Origin: Limnohabitans sp. Rim47 | GTDB taxonomy: Bacteria; Pseudomonadota; Gammaproteobacteria; Burkholderiales; Burkholderiaceae_C | NCBI RefSeq assembly: GCF_001517545.1 | Contig: NZ_FBYA01000005.1 | Location: forward strand, 211,977 to 226,041 | DNA length: 14,065 bases | Direction of reading: 5' to 3' | Part shown: piece after piece, positions 1 to 7,711 of the stretch | Position numbering within the stretch: position 1 is the stretch's first letter | How the letters are laid out: every line of letters starts with the position of its first letter | The notes under the pieces: generated by a model | What the model saw: only the letters and a program-made list of their open reading frames with translations | Database searches by the model: none | What the model was told of the DNA's origin: nothing | Program-made: the position numbers and the translations under genes

Positions 1-202
1 TTTCACCATAGCGGCCATCTTTGGGGCGGCGGCTGGGCTGCACGTAAGCGGCTTTCCAAGGCTCAGGGCCGATGGCGCGCAAAAACGTAGCGGTGTGGCT
101 GGTGCCCGCGCCGACTTCCATGTCGTAGGGCTGGAGCAAGGCGCAGCCCTGGGCATCCCAGTATTGCTGCAATTTGAGAATGATTTGCTGGAAGGTCAAC
201 AT
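1..202 (-). CDS. glyQ: Glycyl-tRNA synthetase alpha subunit, N-terminal part
   Basis: The gene runs off the left edge; only the first 67 codons are present. The protein begins MLTFQQIILKLQQYWDAQGC and continues with QPYDMEVGAGTSH and PSRRPKDGRYGE, which is the conserved start of the alpha chain of the bacterial heterotetrameric (alpha2beta2) glycyl-tRNA synthetase. The enzyme charges tRNA-Gly in the cytoplasm; the alpha chain carries the class II catalytic core and glyS, the beta chain, normally follows. The start is the ATG at 202, where family similarity begins. No clear Shine-Dalgarno sequence precedes it, and a small hairpin (203-216) sits against the start codon. It lies 68 bp behind lnt on the same strand, as in many Burkholderiales, so co-transcription with corC-lnt is possible. 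The identification is close to certain. Confidence 0.95.
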   Translation of the reverse strand, partial: MLTFQQIILKLQQYWDAQGCALLQPYDMEVGAGTSHTATFLRAIGPEPWKAAYVQPSRRPKDGRYGE

Positions 203-270
203 GGCCTGAGCAGGCCAGCAGCGAGCTGGCGGAGGTTGGATGGGCGCAAACTTTGCGCGAACCCTTGATT

Positions 271-1851
271 TTACGGTCTTTGTCGCCTCAAAAACGCCCA
301 CCCCAGGACGGCACAACACAAGCCCCAAAGCGGCCACAAACCCCAAGCCGAAGCCCAGCGGGCAAAGGGTGTGAGGCCATGACGCCCCTCGTAATGGCCC
401 ACCAGGCTCCCCCGGGTAAAACGTGGCAATTGGTCCGTCACACGGCCCTGATGGTCAATGATGGCCGTGGCCCCCGTGTTGGTGGCGCGCAGCATGGGTC
501 TGCCCAACTCCATGGCACGCAGGCGCGAAATGTTCAGGTGCTGGTCAACCGCCAAGGTGTCGCCAAACCAGGCGATGTTGCTCACGTTCACCAAGGCGGT
601 AGGTGCCGTGGCCGGGTCTTTGAAGCGGATGGCCAACTCTTCGCCAAACAGGTCTTCGTAACAAATGTTGGGCGCCAAGCGCTGGCCTTGCCATTCGATG
701 GCGGGCTGCTCGGGGCCCGCAGAGCGGAAGTCACCCAACGGAATCTGCATTTGACGCACAAACCAGACAAAGCCGGGCGGAATGAATTCGCCAAAAGGCA
801 CCAGATGGGATTTGTCGTAACGGTAAGCGCCCGGCCCTTGCAGCGCCTGCGGCCCCAGCGCCAGCACCGAGTTGGTGTAACCCTCGGACAAAGAGCCCAA
901 AGGCAAGCCCACCAGCGCCAGCGGTCGACCGGCTTGCGCGAAATGCTGCTGCAAACCCGCCCAATACCCTTCGGGCAAATGCCGGGGCAGCAAGGGGATG
1001 GCGGTTTCTGGTGTCACCACCAAAGGCTGCTGGCTTTCTCGCAGCCGCGCGTCGTACCAATGCAAGGCATCGCGGATGCCACTGCCTGCATCAAACTTGG
1101 TGTTTTGCGAAATATTGGCTTGCAGCAGCTCCACCTGCCCCACCCCCGCCGAGGTCGTGAAAGCAGGCACCCAGGCTTGCAAGGCCCAAGACAAGGCACC
1201 CACGCCCATCAGGGTTTTGGCAGCGCGCCAGCCCACGCCAGCCAGTGCCAGCCGCATGGCCAGCGCAGCAGCGATGGCCCCCATGCCATACACGCCCACC
1301 CACGGGGCCCAGACGGCCAACACGCCATCCACATGGGCATAACCGCCCGCCCCCCAAGGAAAGCCGGTGAACCACTGGCCGCGCATGAGTTCGGCCAGCG
1401 TCCAAGCGGCCGCGAACAACACACTGAGCCCCCAAGGCCGATCGAACCACACACGATGACGCGCCAGCCCCACCCAAACCGCACAGGCCAGGGCATAAAA
1501 CAGCGACATCGCCGCCGCCAGAGCCACAACCGCCAGCACCGCCAAAGGCGCAGGCAAACCGCCCACGTCGTGCATGGACACATACAACCACCAAAAGCAG
1601 CCCGCCAACCAAACGGTAGCAAACACGCTGCCTTGCCAGGCGGCGCGCTTGAGGGTGATGGATTTAGCGGGGTCGTCATGGGACCGTGCGGTGCGAGACA
1701 AACCCGCGGCCAGGACCGCGAGGCTCAGCACCTGTAGCCAACCCTGCGCCTGGCCACTGCCGGGCATGGCGATGGACGCAGCCTGTGCGGCACCGGCCAA
1801 AGCGGGCCACACGGTCTGCAGGCCGCGCGCTCGCTCAGGGCCGAAATTCAT
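271..1851 (-). CDS. lnt: Apolipoprotein N-acyltransferase
   Basis: This is a 526-residue inner-membrane enzyme that transfers an acyl chain from phospholipid to the N-terminal cysteine of apolipoproteins, the last step of lipoprotein maturation in Gram-negative bacteria. The first 220 residues hold several hydrophobic segments. Residues 235-490 form a nitrilase-like (carbon-nitrogen hydrolase) domain in the periplasm, and a final membrane segment spans about 500-520. The catalytic triad is visible: E282 in VVTPETAIPL, K347 in YDKSHLVPFGEF and C397 in NICYEDLFGEE, close to positions 267, 335 and 387 in E. coli Lnt. The length fits the family. The start ATG overlaps the corC stop codon (ATGA, 1848-1851), so translation is probably coupled. 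A lipoprotein substrate candidate is encoded elsewhere in the window (10432). Confidence 0.96.
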   Translation of the reverse strand: MNFGPERARGLQTVWPALAGAAQAASIAMPGSGQAQGWLQVLSLAVLAAGLSRTARSHDDPAKSITLKRAAWQGSVFATVWLAGCFWWLYVSMHDVGGLPAPLAVLAVVALAAAMSLFYALACAVWVGLARHRVWFDRPWGLSVLFAAAWTLAELMRGQWFTGFPWGAGGYAHVDGVLAVWAPWVGVYGMGAIAAALAMRLALAGVGWRAAKTLMGVGALSWALQAWVPAFTTSAGVGQVELLQANISQNTKFDAGSGIRDALHWYDARLRESQQPLVVTPETAIPLLPRHLPEGYWAGLQQHFAQAGRPLALVGLPLGSLSEGYTNSVLALGPQALQGPGAYRYDKSHLVPFGEFIPPGFVWFVRQMQIPLGDFRSAGPEQPAIEWQGQRLAPNICYEDLFGEELAIRFKDPATAPTALVNVSNIAWFGDTLAVDQHLNISRLRAMELGRPMLRATNTGATAIIDHQGRVTDQLPRFTRGSLVGHYEGRHGLTPFARWASAWGLWPLWGLCCAVLGWAFLRRQRP

Positions 1852-2741
1852 GCCTTGGGCTCGGCGGTGGATAACGCGGAAACAGGCGACACCTTGAACC
1901 AGCGCACAGCGCCAGCCCGGGTGTGCAAGACCACAAACTGCAGGCCCGCCAAAATGTATTTTTCACCCCGGCGCGGCACATGGCCCATTTCGTGGGCGAT
2001 CAGCCCCCCGATGGTGTCGAAATCCGGACCTTCGGCATCTTCGCGGGCCTCTTGCAAGTTCACGCCAAAGGCCTCGCTGACCCGGTCAAGCGAGGTGTCA
2101 CCACTCACGCGGAAACTGCGGTCAGGCAAGCCAAAAATATCACCCTCGTCATCGGCGATGTCGAACTCGTCCTCGATTTCGCCCACAATTTGCTCCAGCA
2201 CATCCTCGATGGTGATGAGCCCCGCAGTGCGGCCAAACTCGTCAATGACGATCGCCAAATGGTTGCGGTTGTCGCGGAACTGGCGCAACAAATCGTTCAG
2301 GCCTTTGCTCTCGGGCACAAAAACCGCTGGGCGCAGCAAGGCACGGATGTTCAACTCCGGGGCCCGCTGCAGTTTGAGCAGGTCTTTGGCCAGCAAGATG
2401 CCGATGATGTTTTCTTTTTCGCCCTCAAAAACCGGAAAACGCGAGTGCGCGGTCTCAATCACCTGGTGCAGCAACTGGTCAAACGGGTCTTCAATGTCCA
2501 GCAAATCCATCCGGGGGGCGGCCACCATCACATCGCCCGCCGTCATGTCGGCCATGCGAATCACGCCTTCGAGCATCAAACGGCTCTCGGCATTGATGAT
2601 GTGGTTGACCTCGGCCTCGGCCAAGGTTTCGATCAACTCGTCGGTAGAGTCAGGGCCGGGATGGATGAATTCGGCCAGCTTTTGCAGAAAACTGCGCTTG
2701 TCTTCGCGCTCGGGGTGGCGCGCAGGATGGGGGTCGGACAC
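1848..2741 (-). CDS. corC: HlyC/CorC family protein (CBS-pair transporter-associated)
   Basis: This 297-residue soluble protein lacks the N-terminal DUF21 membrane domain of larger family members, so it corresponds to YbeX/CorC. It has two CBS repeats, around residues 70-125 (VMVAAPRMDLLDIEDPFDQL to IIGILLAKDLL) and 137-192 (FVPESKGLNDLLRQF to LAIVIDEFGRTAGLITIEDV). A C-terminal CorC_HlyC domain (about 205-288, with GLPDRSFRVSG and GGLIAHEMGHVPRRGE) follows. CorC has been linked to magnesium/cobalt efflux, and YbeX to ribosome and RNA metabolism; the role here cannot be settled from sequence. The start is a GTG at 2741 without an obvious Shine-Dalgarno sequence. The gene is followed directly by lnt with a 4-bp overlap, the usual pairing in Proteobacteria. 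Family assignment is firm; the ion-transport function is not. Confidence 0.93.
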   Translation of the reverse strand: MSDPHPARHPEREDKRSFLQKLAEFIHPGPDSTDELIETLAEAEVNHIINAESRLMLEGVIRMADMTAGDVMVAAPRMDLLDIEDPFDQLLHQVIETAHSRFPVFEGEKENIIGILLAKDLLKLQRAPELNIRALLRPAVFVPESKGLNDLLRQFRDNRNHLAIVIDEFGRTAGLITIEDVLEQIVGEIEDEFDIADDEGDIFGLPDRSFRVSGDTSLDRVSEAFGVNLQEAREDAEGPDFDTIGGLIAHEMGHVPRRGEKYILAGLQFVVLHTRAGAVRWFKVSPVSALSTAEPKA

Positions 2742-2813
2742 AGTCAGGGAGTGCAGGACATGCGGTTATGACGAAGTCTCTAGGATAGCGGATTCAAATG
2801 ACAAACCACCAAA

Positions 2814-3551
2814 CTATGGCTTGTTTGGACTGTGCCGTGCTTGACGCACCCCCTGGCGAATCTCTTGCACGGTGGCCAACCACTCGCGAAATTGATGGGC
2901 CTGGTTTTTCAATTGGTAGTCCAGCTCAGCCATCTGTTCTTGCATCAGGCCGCTCAACTGACTGTCGAGCGTGGCCTCGGGCAAGCTCAGGTAAGCCTCG
3001 CTCTCGCTGCCATCGCGCTGCACCCTGGCGCCGGCGTGGCGTGCGATTTTGAGCATGGCCACGTTTTCACTCAAGGCGTGGATAAAGATCATGCTCACGC
3101 CCTGGTTGCGGGCTTGCATCACGGCATGGTTAAAAAGACGCACACCCAGCCCTTTGCCGCGCTGATGCGAGGCCACAGACACACCAAACTCGGCACAAGT
3201 GGCCCACTGAGGATCGACCGAAAAGGCCAAATGAGCCATCGCTACCAAGTCCAATCGGCGGTTGAACACCCCAAAAATCTCATCACGGTCAAAGTTCAAA
3301 CCCAACACATAGCGCTCTATTTGCTCATCGGTCGCGGGGTAACCAAAACGCAAATAACGGTCTTCGGGTGCCAATGACAACAAATGCTTGAGGATGCGCG
3401 GCTTGTGGCGTGGCGACAAGGACCGGATGGGAATCCAGCCCCCAAAAGATCGCGCAGAACCGCGTCCAACATGTGTACCGGTATCGACACACGCCACCCA
3501 ACGTCGCCAAAGTCGGCGCCAAAGTCCTGGACGGGGGTTTGAAGGTGACAT
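2814..3551 (-). CDS. GNAT family N-acetyltransferase
   Basis: This is a 245-residue protein with one acetyl-CoA-dependent GNAT domain, about residues 40-190. Motif A is seen as EFGVSVASHQRGKGLGVRLF (residues 121-140), with the Q/R-x-x-G-x-G pyrophosphate-binding signature QRGKGLG. The following block SMIFIHALSENVAMLKIARHAG (split here across 153-174) is the usual motif B region. Residues 195-240 are a helical, charged tail. The ATG at 3551 is chosen; an in-frame start 96 bp upstream would add a chain that does not look like part of the domain, but the ribosome binding site of the chosen start is weak, so this is not firm. The substrate is unknown. It faces fadD across a 163-bp divergent intergenic region and lies 72 bp upstream of corC. 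Confidence 0.85.
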   Translation of the reverse strand: MSPSNPRPGLWRRLWRRWVACVDTGTHVGRGSARSFGGWIPIRSLSPRHKPRILKHLLSLAPEDRYLRFGYPATDEQIERYVLGLNFDRDEIFGVFNRRLDLVAMAHLAFSVDPQWATCAEFGVSVASHQRGKGLGVRLFNHAVMQARNQGVSMIFIHALSENVAMLKIARHAGARVQRDGSESEAYLSLPEATLDSQLSGLMQEQMAELDYQLKNQAHQFREWLATVQEIRQGVRQARHSPNKP

Positions 3552-3714
3552 GGCGCAACTATACGGGTTTTCCCTTAATCCCTGCCCAATCACTCGGATT
3601 TGTCTGCGCCCCATGTTTGTCGCCTTTGAGACGTTGAAGGGCCTCACTCAGGAATTGCCCGATCACACATTGACTCTGAGATGGCCACAATGGGGCGATC
3701 TAGGAGATCAAGCG
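3552..3714. promoter_or_regulatory. Divergent intergenic region between GNAT gene and fadD
   Basis: These 163 bp must carry the 5' signals for two genes that face away from each other. The only clear element is the fadD ribosome binding site AGGAGA at 3702-3707, eight bases before its ATG. A TTGACT at 3670 resembles a -35 box, but no -10 box at good spacing follows it. No FadR-type operator was recognised by eye. Confidence 0.4.
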
Positions 3715-5400
3715 ATGGAACGTATCTGGTTAAAGAATTACCCACCCGGTGTCCCACACGACATCGACCCCAACCAATACAGCAGCTTGACGGACTTGCT
3801 GGAGACGGCTTTCCGTGAGCACAGCAACAGCCCTTTTTCGGTCTGCATGGACCGCTGGATGAGCTTCAAAGAGCTGGACGAACTCTCAAAAGCCCTGGGC
3901 GCTTGGTTGCAAGACAAAGGCTTGGCTCCAGGCAGCCGGGTGGCCATCATGCTGCCCAATTTGCCTCAGTTTGCCGTGACCATGGCAGCGATCCTGCGCG
4001 CCGGCTATACCTGCGTGAACGTCAACCCGCTTTACACAGCCAGAGAGCTGCAACACCAACTGAAAGACTCGGGTGCCACGACCATTGTCATTCTGGAAAA
4101 CTTTGCTGCGACCTTGCAGGAAGTGATTGAGCACTCCGATATTCAACATGTGGTGGTCGCCTCGATTGGCGATTTGCTCGGGGCTTGGTATGGCCGCTGG
4201 ATGACGTTTGCCGTGCGCCATTTGGCCAAAATGGTGCCCGAGTTCGAGTTGCCACTCGACGGCGGCCGCACGGTCACAACCTTCAAAAAAGCGATTGCAA
4301 AGGGCCGTCACCTGAACCTGAAAGCCACGCCGCAAACGCTGGATGACATTGCGTTCTTGCAATACACCGGGGGAACCACGGGTTTGTCCAAGGGGGCTGT
4401 GCTGACCCACCGCAACATTGTGGCGGCCATTTTGCAAGCCGAAGGCTGGTTCACCCCGGCGCTGGCCAGCCTTGGTGATCTGCGCAAAGTCAACAGCATC
4501 GCCGCCTTGCCGCTGTACCACATCTTCGCTTTGACACTGTGCTTGCTGGCCATCCGCCAAGGCTCTCACCTGACCTTGGTGCCCAATCCACGGGACTTTG
4601 GCAAGTTCATTGACGTGCTCAAGCAGCGGCCGTTTCACATGCTGCCTGGCGTGAACACCTTGTTCAACGCCTTGATGCAACACCCGATGTTCAAGACGAT
4701 CGATTTTTCTTCGCTGCGATTGACACAGGCAGGCGGCATGGCCGCCTCTGAAGGCACTGCACGCCATTGGCAAGCCGCCACAGGCAGCGCCATGATCGAA
4801 GGCTGGGGCATGAGCGAAACCTGCGCCATCGGCACCAACAACCCCGTCACGCAAACTCACTTCAGCGGCAACATCGGTTTGCCGCTGCCCAGCATCGACA
4901 TCGCCATCAAAGACGATGCCGGACAAAGCCTGCCCGTTGGCAGCTCGGGGGAGATTTGCATTCGCGGTCCGAACGTGATGACGGGCTACTACAACCAGCC
5001 CGAAGAAAATGTCAAAACCTTCACGGCCGATGGTTTCATGCGCACGGGCGACGTCGGCATCATGGACCAAGAGGGCTTCACACGCATCGTCGACCGCAAG
5101 AAGGACATGATCATCGTGAGCGGCTTCAATGTCTTCCCGAGCGAGCTGGAGAACGTCATCTCGACTTGCCCAGGCGTCGTGGAGTGTGCTGTGGTGGGCA
5201 TTGCCGACACCATGCAAGGCGAAACCATCAAGGTGTTTGTGGTGCGCAATGACCCCTTGCTCACCGAAGAAGCCGTGTCACGCTTCTGCCAAGAAAACCT
5301 GACCGGCTACAAACGCCCGAAATACATCGAATTCCGCGATGAATTGCCCAAATCCAACGTCGGAAAAATCCTGCGCCGGGAATTGCGCAGCAACAAATAA
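3715..5400 (+). CDS. fadD: Long-chain fatty acid-CoA ligase
   Basis: This 561-residue enzyme of the acyl-adenylate-forming (AMP-binding) superfamily activates fatty acids to acyl-CoA with ATP, the entry step of beta-oxidation. The P-loop-like motif YTGGTTGLSKGAVLTHRN lies near residue 217. GWGMSET follows near 363, the adenylate-binding TGDVGIMDQEG near 444, and the FACS signature DRKKDMIIVSGFNVFPSELE just after. The catalytic lysine is K551 in PKSNVGKILRREL. The length matches E. coli FadD (561). The ATG at 3715 is chosen because AGGAGA lies eight bases before it and MERIWLKNYPPGVP is the typical FadD start; the frame is open upstream but not FadD-like. The MBL-fold gene follows after 15 bp, so the two are probably one transcript. 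Confidence 0.95.
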   Translation: MERIWLKNYPPGVPHDIDPNQYSSLTDLLETAFREHSNSPFSVCMDRWMSFKELDELSKALGAWLQDKGLAPGSRVAIMLPNLPQFAVTMAAILRAGYTCVNVNPLYTARELQHQLKDSGATTIVILENFAATLQEVIEHSDIQHVVVASIGDLLGAWYGRWMTFAVRHLAKMVPEFELPLDGGRTVTTFKKAIAKGRHLNLKATPQTLDDIAFLQYTGGTTGLSKGAVLTHRNIVAAILQAEGWFTPALASLGDLRKVNSIAALPLYHIFALTLCLLAIRQGSHLTLVPNPRDFGKFIDVLKQRPFHMLPGVNTLFNALMQHPMFKTIDFSSLRLTQAGGMAASEGTARHWQAATGSAMIEGWGMSETCAIGTNNPVTQTHFSGNIGLPLPSIDIAIKDDAGQSLPVGSSGEICIRGPNVMTGYYNQPEENVKTFTADGFMRTGDVGIMDQEGFTRIVDRKKDMIIVSGFNVFPSELENVISTCPGVVECAVVGIADTMQGETIKVFVVRNDPLLTEEAVSRFCQENLTGYKRPKYIEFRDELPKSNVGKILRRELRSNK

Positions 5401-5415
5401 AGTGCCAACACGCGC

Positions 5416-6339
5416 ATGACCGCCTTTGTTTCTTTGCCTGCAGGCGTGACCGTGTTGGAACGCGGCTGGCTATCGGCCAACAACGTGCTGCTGTGCGACG
5501 CGAACAGTGCCACGCTGGTGGACAGCGGCTACGTCACGCACCAAGCCCAAACGCTGGCACTGGTCGAGCATGCTCTGCAGGGCAGAGCACTGGACCAACT
5601 GGCCAACACCCACCTGCACAGTGACCACTGCGGCGGCAACCAGGCCCTGCAAACACGCTACCCAGCGCTGCAAACCTGGATACCGCCCGGCTCTGCACCT
5701 GATGTCAGAACCTGGTGTGAAGACGCACTGAGCTACAAACCGACAGGGCAAAACTGCCCCCCATTTCAATTCACAGGCTTGCTCCAGCCCGGCAGCAGCC
5801 ACCACTGGGCCAACACAACGTGGGAAGTCCATGCAGCACCGGGGCACGATCCACACTCGGTCATTTTGTTCGCACCTGAACACCGCTTGCTGATGTCGGC
5901 CGATGCGCTTTGGCAAAACGGTTTTGGCGTGGTGTTCCCCGAACTGGTGGGGATTGATGCATTTGATGAAGTGGGACAAACACTCGATTTGATCGAGCAA
6001 CTGAACCCGGTCACCATCATTCCTGGGCATGGGGCTGTGTTCACCGAAGTCGCCCAGGCCTTGGCGCTGGCCCGTAGCAAGCTCGAAGGTTTTGCCAAAA
6101 ACCCAGAGCGCCATGCGCGTTATGGCGCAAAAGTGCTGCTCAAGTTCAAATTGCTGGAATGGGGTCGTATTTCCAAAGTCGAGTTCAGCGCCTGGGCCTT
6201 GCAAGTGCCCTACGTAAATGACCTGCACAAACGTTTTGGCCAAAGCCACACCTTAAGCACCTGGATTGACATGATGCTGGCCGAACTGGAACGCAGCGGG
6301 GCGCTCGAAGTGCGAGATGGCATCTTGCACGATGCTTGA
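5416..6339 (+). CDS. MBL-fold metallo-hydrolase
   Basis: This 307-residue metallo-beta-lactamase-fold enzyme shows the full metal-binding set: H66, H68, D70 and H71 in THLHSDHCGGN, H144 in APGHDPHS, D163 in MSADALWQ and H205 in IIPGHGAVF. The pattern fits a dinuclear zinc or iron hydrolase of the glyoxalase II-like branch. The C-terminal 80 residues are helical and resemble the extra domain of LACTB2-like proteins. The substrate is unknown. It starts 15 bp behind fadD on the same strand, so a thioesterase-like or side-reaction role near acyl-CoA metabolism is possible, but this is inferred from position only. The ATG at 5416 has a weak ribosome binding site, consistent with translation following on from fadD. 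Confidence 0.88.
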   Translation: MTAFVSLPAGVTVLERGWLSANNVLLCDANSATLVDSGYVTHQAQTLALVEHALQGRALDQLANTHLHSDHCGGNQALQTRYPALQTWIPPGSAPDVRTWCEDALSYKPTGQNCPPFQFTGLLQPGSSHHWANTTWEVHAAPGHDPHSVILFAPEHRLLMSADALWQNGFGVVFPELVGIDAFDEVGQTLDLIEQLNPVTIIPGHGAVFTEVAQALALARSKLEGFAKNPERHARYGAKVLLKFKLLEWGRISKVEFSAWALQVPYVNDLHKRFGQSHTLSTWIDMMLAELERSGALEVRDGILHDA

Positions 6340-6356
6340 GTCGAGTGCGAAGGGTG

Positions 6357-6382
6357 AAAAAAAAACCGCCCGAGGGCGGTTT
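6357..6382 (-). terminator. Rho-independent terminator of the HiPIP gene
   Basis: Eight-base arms AAACCGCC (6363-6370) and GGCGGTTT (6375-6382) enclose the loop CGAG. A run of nine A on the plus strand (6357-6365) gives a long U tract on the minus strand, so the hairpin ends the HiPIP transcript coming from the right. On the plus strand it lies 17 bp behind the MBL gene but has only a short T run, so it may work weakly there too. Confidence 0.88.
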
Positions 6383-6418
6383 GAATCAGGTAGACACCCC
6401 GAAAGGCACCGTGACTGA

Positions 6419-6748
6419 TCAGGCCTTTTTGGCCCAAGCAGAGCACCATGCTTTGGCACTCACTTGCTTGCCTGCAAACAAGGGGCAAGCACCTGCTGCA
6501 GCGCCTGCCTTGCCTTGGAACAACGCACAATTGGCGCAGTTGGATCCAGCGGCGAATTTCGGATTTTTGGCCTTGTCCACCTTGGTGGCATCGGCTTTGT
6601 AGGACAAGCCGGCGGCTTGAGGATCCTTTTCGTCGACCATGGCCTGGGCCGAGGCCTCACCCATCACCATCACAGCGCTGGCAGCAGTAGCCACTTGCAT
6701 CATGAAGACACGGCGGCTGGAATTGAAAGACATGCAAGGTGAAAGCAT
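6419..6748 (-). CDS. High-potential iron-sulfur protein (HiPIP), Tat-exported
   Basis: This 109-residue precursor has the four cysteines of a HiPIP [4Fe-4S] cluster: C71 and C74 (NCANC), C88 (GACPLF) and C102 (AWCSAW). The mature protein would be about 75 residues, a usual size. HiPIPs are periplasmic one-electron carriers between the cytochrome bc1 complex and oxidases or photosynthetic reaction centres. The N-terminus has a twin-arginine signal, SRRVFM at residues 11-16, followed by a hydrophobic stretch and a probable signal peptidase site at ASAQA (32-36), fitting export of the folded cluster protein by Tat. The ATG at 6748 has AGGAG six bases upstream; a second ATG at 6733 would also keep the signal but lacks a ribosome binding site. 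It is a single-gene unit ending at the 6357-6382 terminator. Confidence 0.92.
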   Translation of the reverse strand: MLSPCMSFNSSRRVFMMQVATAASAVMVMGEASAQAMVDEKDPQAAGLSYKADATKVDKAKNPKFAAGSNCANCALFQGKAGAAAGACPLFAGKQVSAKAWCSAWAKKA

Positions 6749-6904
6749 CGGAGACTCCTGAGCAAAATGGGCCAGAACATACTGGCAGCCAGATTGTCTC
6801 CTATGAAGAACTCCTTGTCTGCAACAGGACCTTAGCGCGCCCCAACCACAGCACACGGTTATTCGGGCTGCTTTGCCTACATAAAACCATTAGAAGTAAA
6901 AAAA

Positions 6905-6933
6905 TTGACCGATATATTTTTCGGAAATATAAT
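6905..6933 (+). promoter_or_regulatory. Strong sigma70-type promoter with an inverted repeat in its spacer
   Basis: TTGACC (6905-6910) and a perfect TATAAT (6928-6933) are separated by exactly 17 bp in an AT-rich island within high-GC DNA. The spacer and the start of the -10 box contain the inverted repeat ATATTT (6914-6919) / AAATAT (6925-6930), a plausible repressor site. The predicted transcript start is about 6939-6942. The first gene that can be named downstream is the RRM protein at 7266, giving a leader of about 325 nt. Confidence 0.75.
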
Positions 6934-6937
6934 ACCG

Positions 6938-7156
6938 ATGCACTCGGGTCTATCCGTCGCTTTGCCCGAGACAAGCGCTTTCAATTCAGGCATTGGCGCT
7001 TACATCCCGAAACGCTCTGCGTCTGAAAGCTGGGTTTTGAAACAAGCGCCCTTTTGGCTCGAGCATCCCTTCACCCGACAAGAAGCTGATCGCGTGATTG
7101 ACATAACCACTCGCGACTGGCTGCAAAGCCCTGTCACACCCCAACAAATGTGCTGA
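6938..7156 (+). CDS. Possible small hypothetical protein (72 aa)
   Basis: This is an open frame of 72 codons from an ATG at 6938. I do not recognise the product. It is non-repetitive, has no signal or membrane segment, and its composition (for example the stretch WLEHPFTRQEADRVIDITTR) looks protein-like. The frame is also open upstream to a TTG at 6905, but that TTG is part of the -35 box. The ATG coincides with the predicted transcript start of the 6905-6933 promoter, so translation would have to be leaderless; there is no ribosome binding site. It could equally be a chance frame in the long leader of the RRM gene or part of a non-coding transcript. Confidence 0.3.
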   Translation: MHSGLSVALPETSAFNSGIGAYIPKRSASESWVLKQAPFWLEHPFTRQEADRVIDITTRDWLQSPVTPQQMC

Positions 7157-7212
7157 CGCCATCAGGCGGCGCACTTTTCCCGGCGGAATCCTTCAAGAAA
7201 CCGCCATTTTCT

Positions 7213-7243
7213 GCATGCAGGCTTTACCTCAAAACCTGCACGC
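7213..7243 (+). promoter_or_regulatory. Hairpin in the leader of the RRM gene
   Basis: Nine-base arms GCATGCAGG (7213-7221) and CCTGCACGC (7235-7243) pair at eight of nine positions with a 13-nt loop. It ends 22 bases before the RRM gene start, just upstream of its GAAAGG ribosome binding site. RNA-binding proteins of this type are often cold-regulated through their leaders; that role is inferred. Confidence 0.4.
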
Positions 7244-7265
7244 CACCTCTCTGAAAGGCTCAACC

Positions 7266-7559
7266 ATGAGCAGCAAAATTTACGTGGGCAATTTGCCTTA
7301 CACCATCGACGACGCCAGCTTGCGTCAAAATTTCTCTGAATTTGGCGGCGTTCTGTCAGCCAAAGTCATGATGGACCGCGATACAGGTCGCTCCAAAGGT
7401 TTTGCCTTTGTTGAAATGTCCAGCGCCGAAGAAGCACAAGCGGCCATCACTGGCTTGAATGGCATGTCCGTCAGTGGTCGTTCGATCGTTGTGAACATCT
7501 CCAAGCCCAAAGAGCCAAGCACCGGCTACGGCAGCGGTTACCGCGACAACCGCAACTGA
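7266..7559 (+). CDS. RRM-domain RNA-binding protein
   Basis: This 97-residue protein consists of one RNA recognition motif and a short Gly/Tyr/Arg-rich tail. RNP2 is IYVGNL (residues 5-10) and RNP1 is KGFAFVEM (44-51), with the aromatic residues that stack on RNA. Small single-RRM proteins of this kind are known in cyanobacteria and many Proteobacteria, where several are induced by cold; they bind single-stranded RNA in the cytoplasm. The ATG at 7266 follows GAAAGG at a suitable distance and matches the family start; the frame extends 17 codons further upstream without similarity. A strong terminator follows 20 bp downstream, so the gene is the last of its transcript. The leader is long and contains a hairpin at 7213-7243. 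Confidence 0.93.
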   Translation: MSSKIYVGNLPYTIDDASLRQNFSEFGGVLSAKVMMDRDTGRSKGFAFVEMSSAEEAQAAITGLNGMSVSGRSIVVNISKPKEPSTGYGSGYRDNRN

Positions 7560-7575
7560 TCATTTCAGTTGTTCC

Positions 7576-7606
7576 AAAAAAAGCCGCTTCACAGCGGCTT
7601 TTTTTT
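7576..7606 (+). terminator. Rho-independent terminator of the RRM gene
   Basis: Arms AGCCGCT (7582-7588) and AGCGGCT (7593-7599) with loop TCAC are followed by seven T, and preceded by seven A, so the hairpin can extend further and act in both directions. The minus-strand toxin-antitoxin operon ends about 105 bp to the right, so it may also stop that transcript. Confidence 0.9.
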
Positions 7607-7711
7607 GGGTACTTTGACCCCTTCTGCCAGAGGTTGGCCACTTTTCTTGAAATTTGCGTCACCTACTCACAACCCAAGTCTGAATCGCTTATACCCTCGC
7701 CTGAATGTAAA

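Noticed and set aside
253..1737. A 494-codon open frame on the plus strand opposite lnt
   Set aside because: It is the antisense shadow of lnt: low-complexity, rich in Gln, Arg, His and Pro, with no domain pattern, while lnt on the other strand has all its catalytic residues.
3886..5217. A 443-codon open frame on the minus strand inside fadD
   Set aside because: The plus strand encodes a complete FadD with all motifs; the opposite frame is a by-product of high-GC codon use.
6336..6602. A plus-strand frame overlapping the end of the MBL gene and the HiPIP gene
   Set aside because: It begins in the MBL stop region, crosses the HiPIP terminator and has no ribosome binding site; the minus strand holds the real gene.
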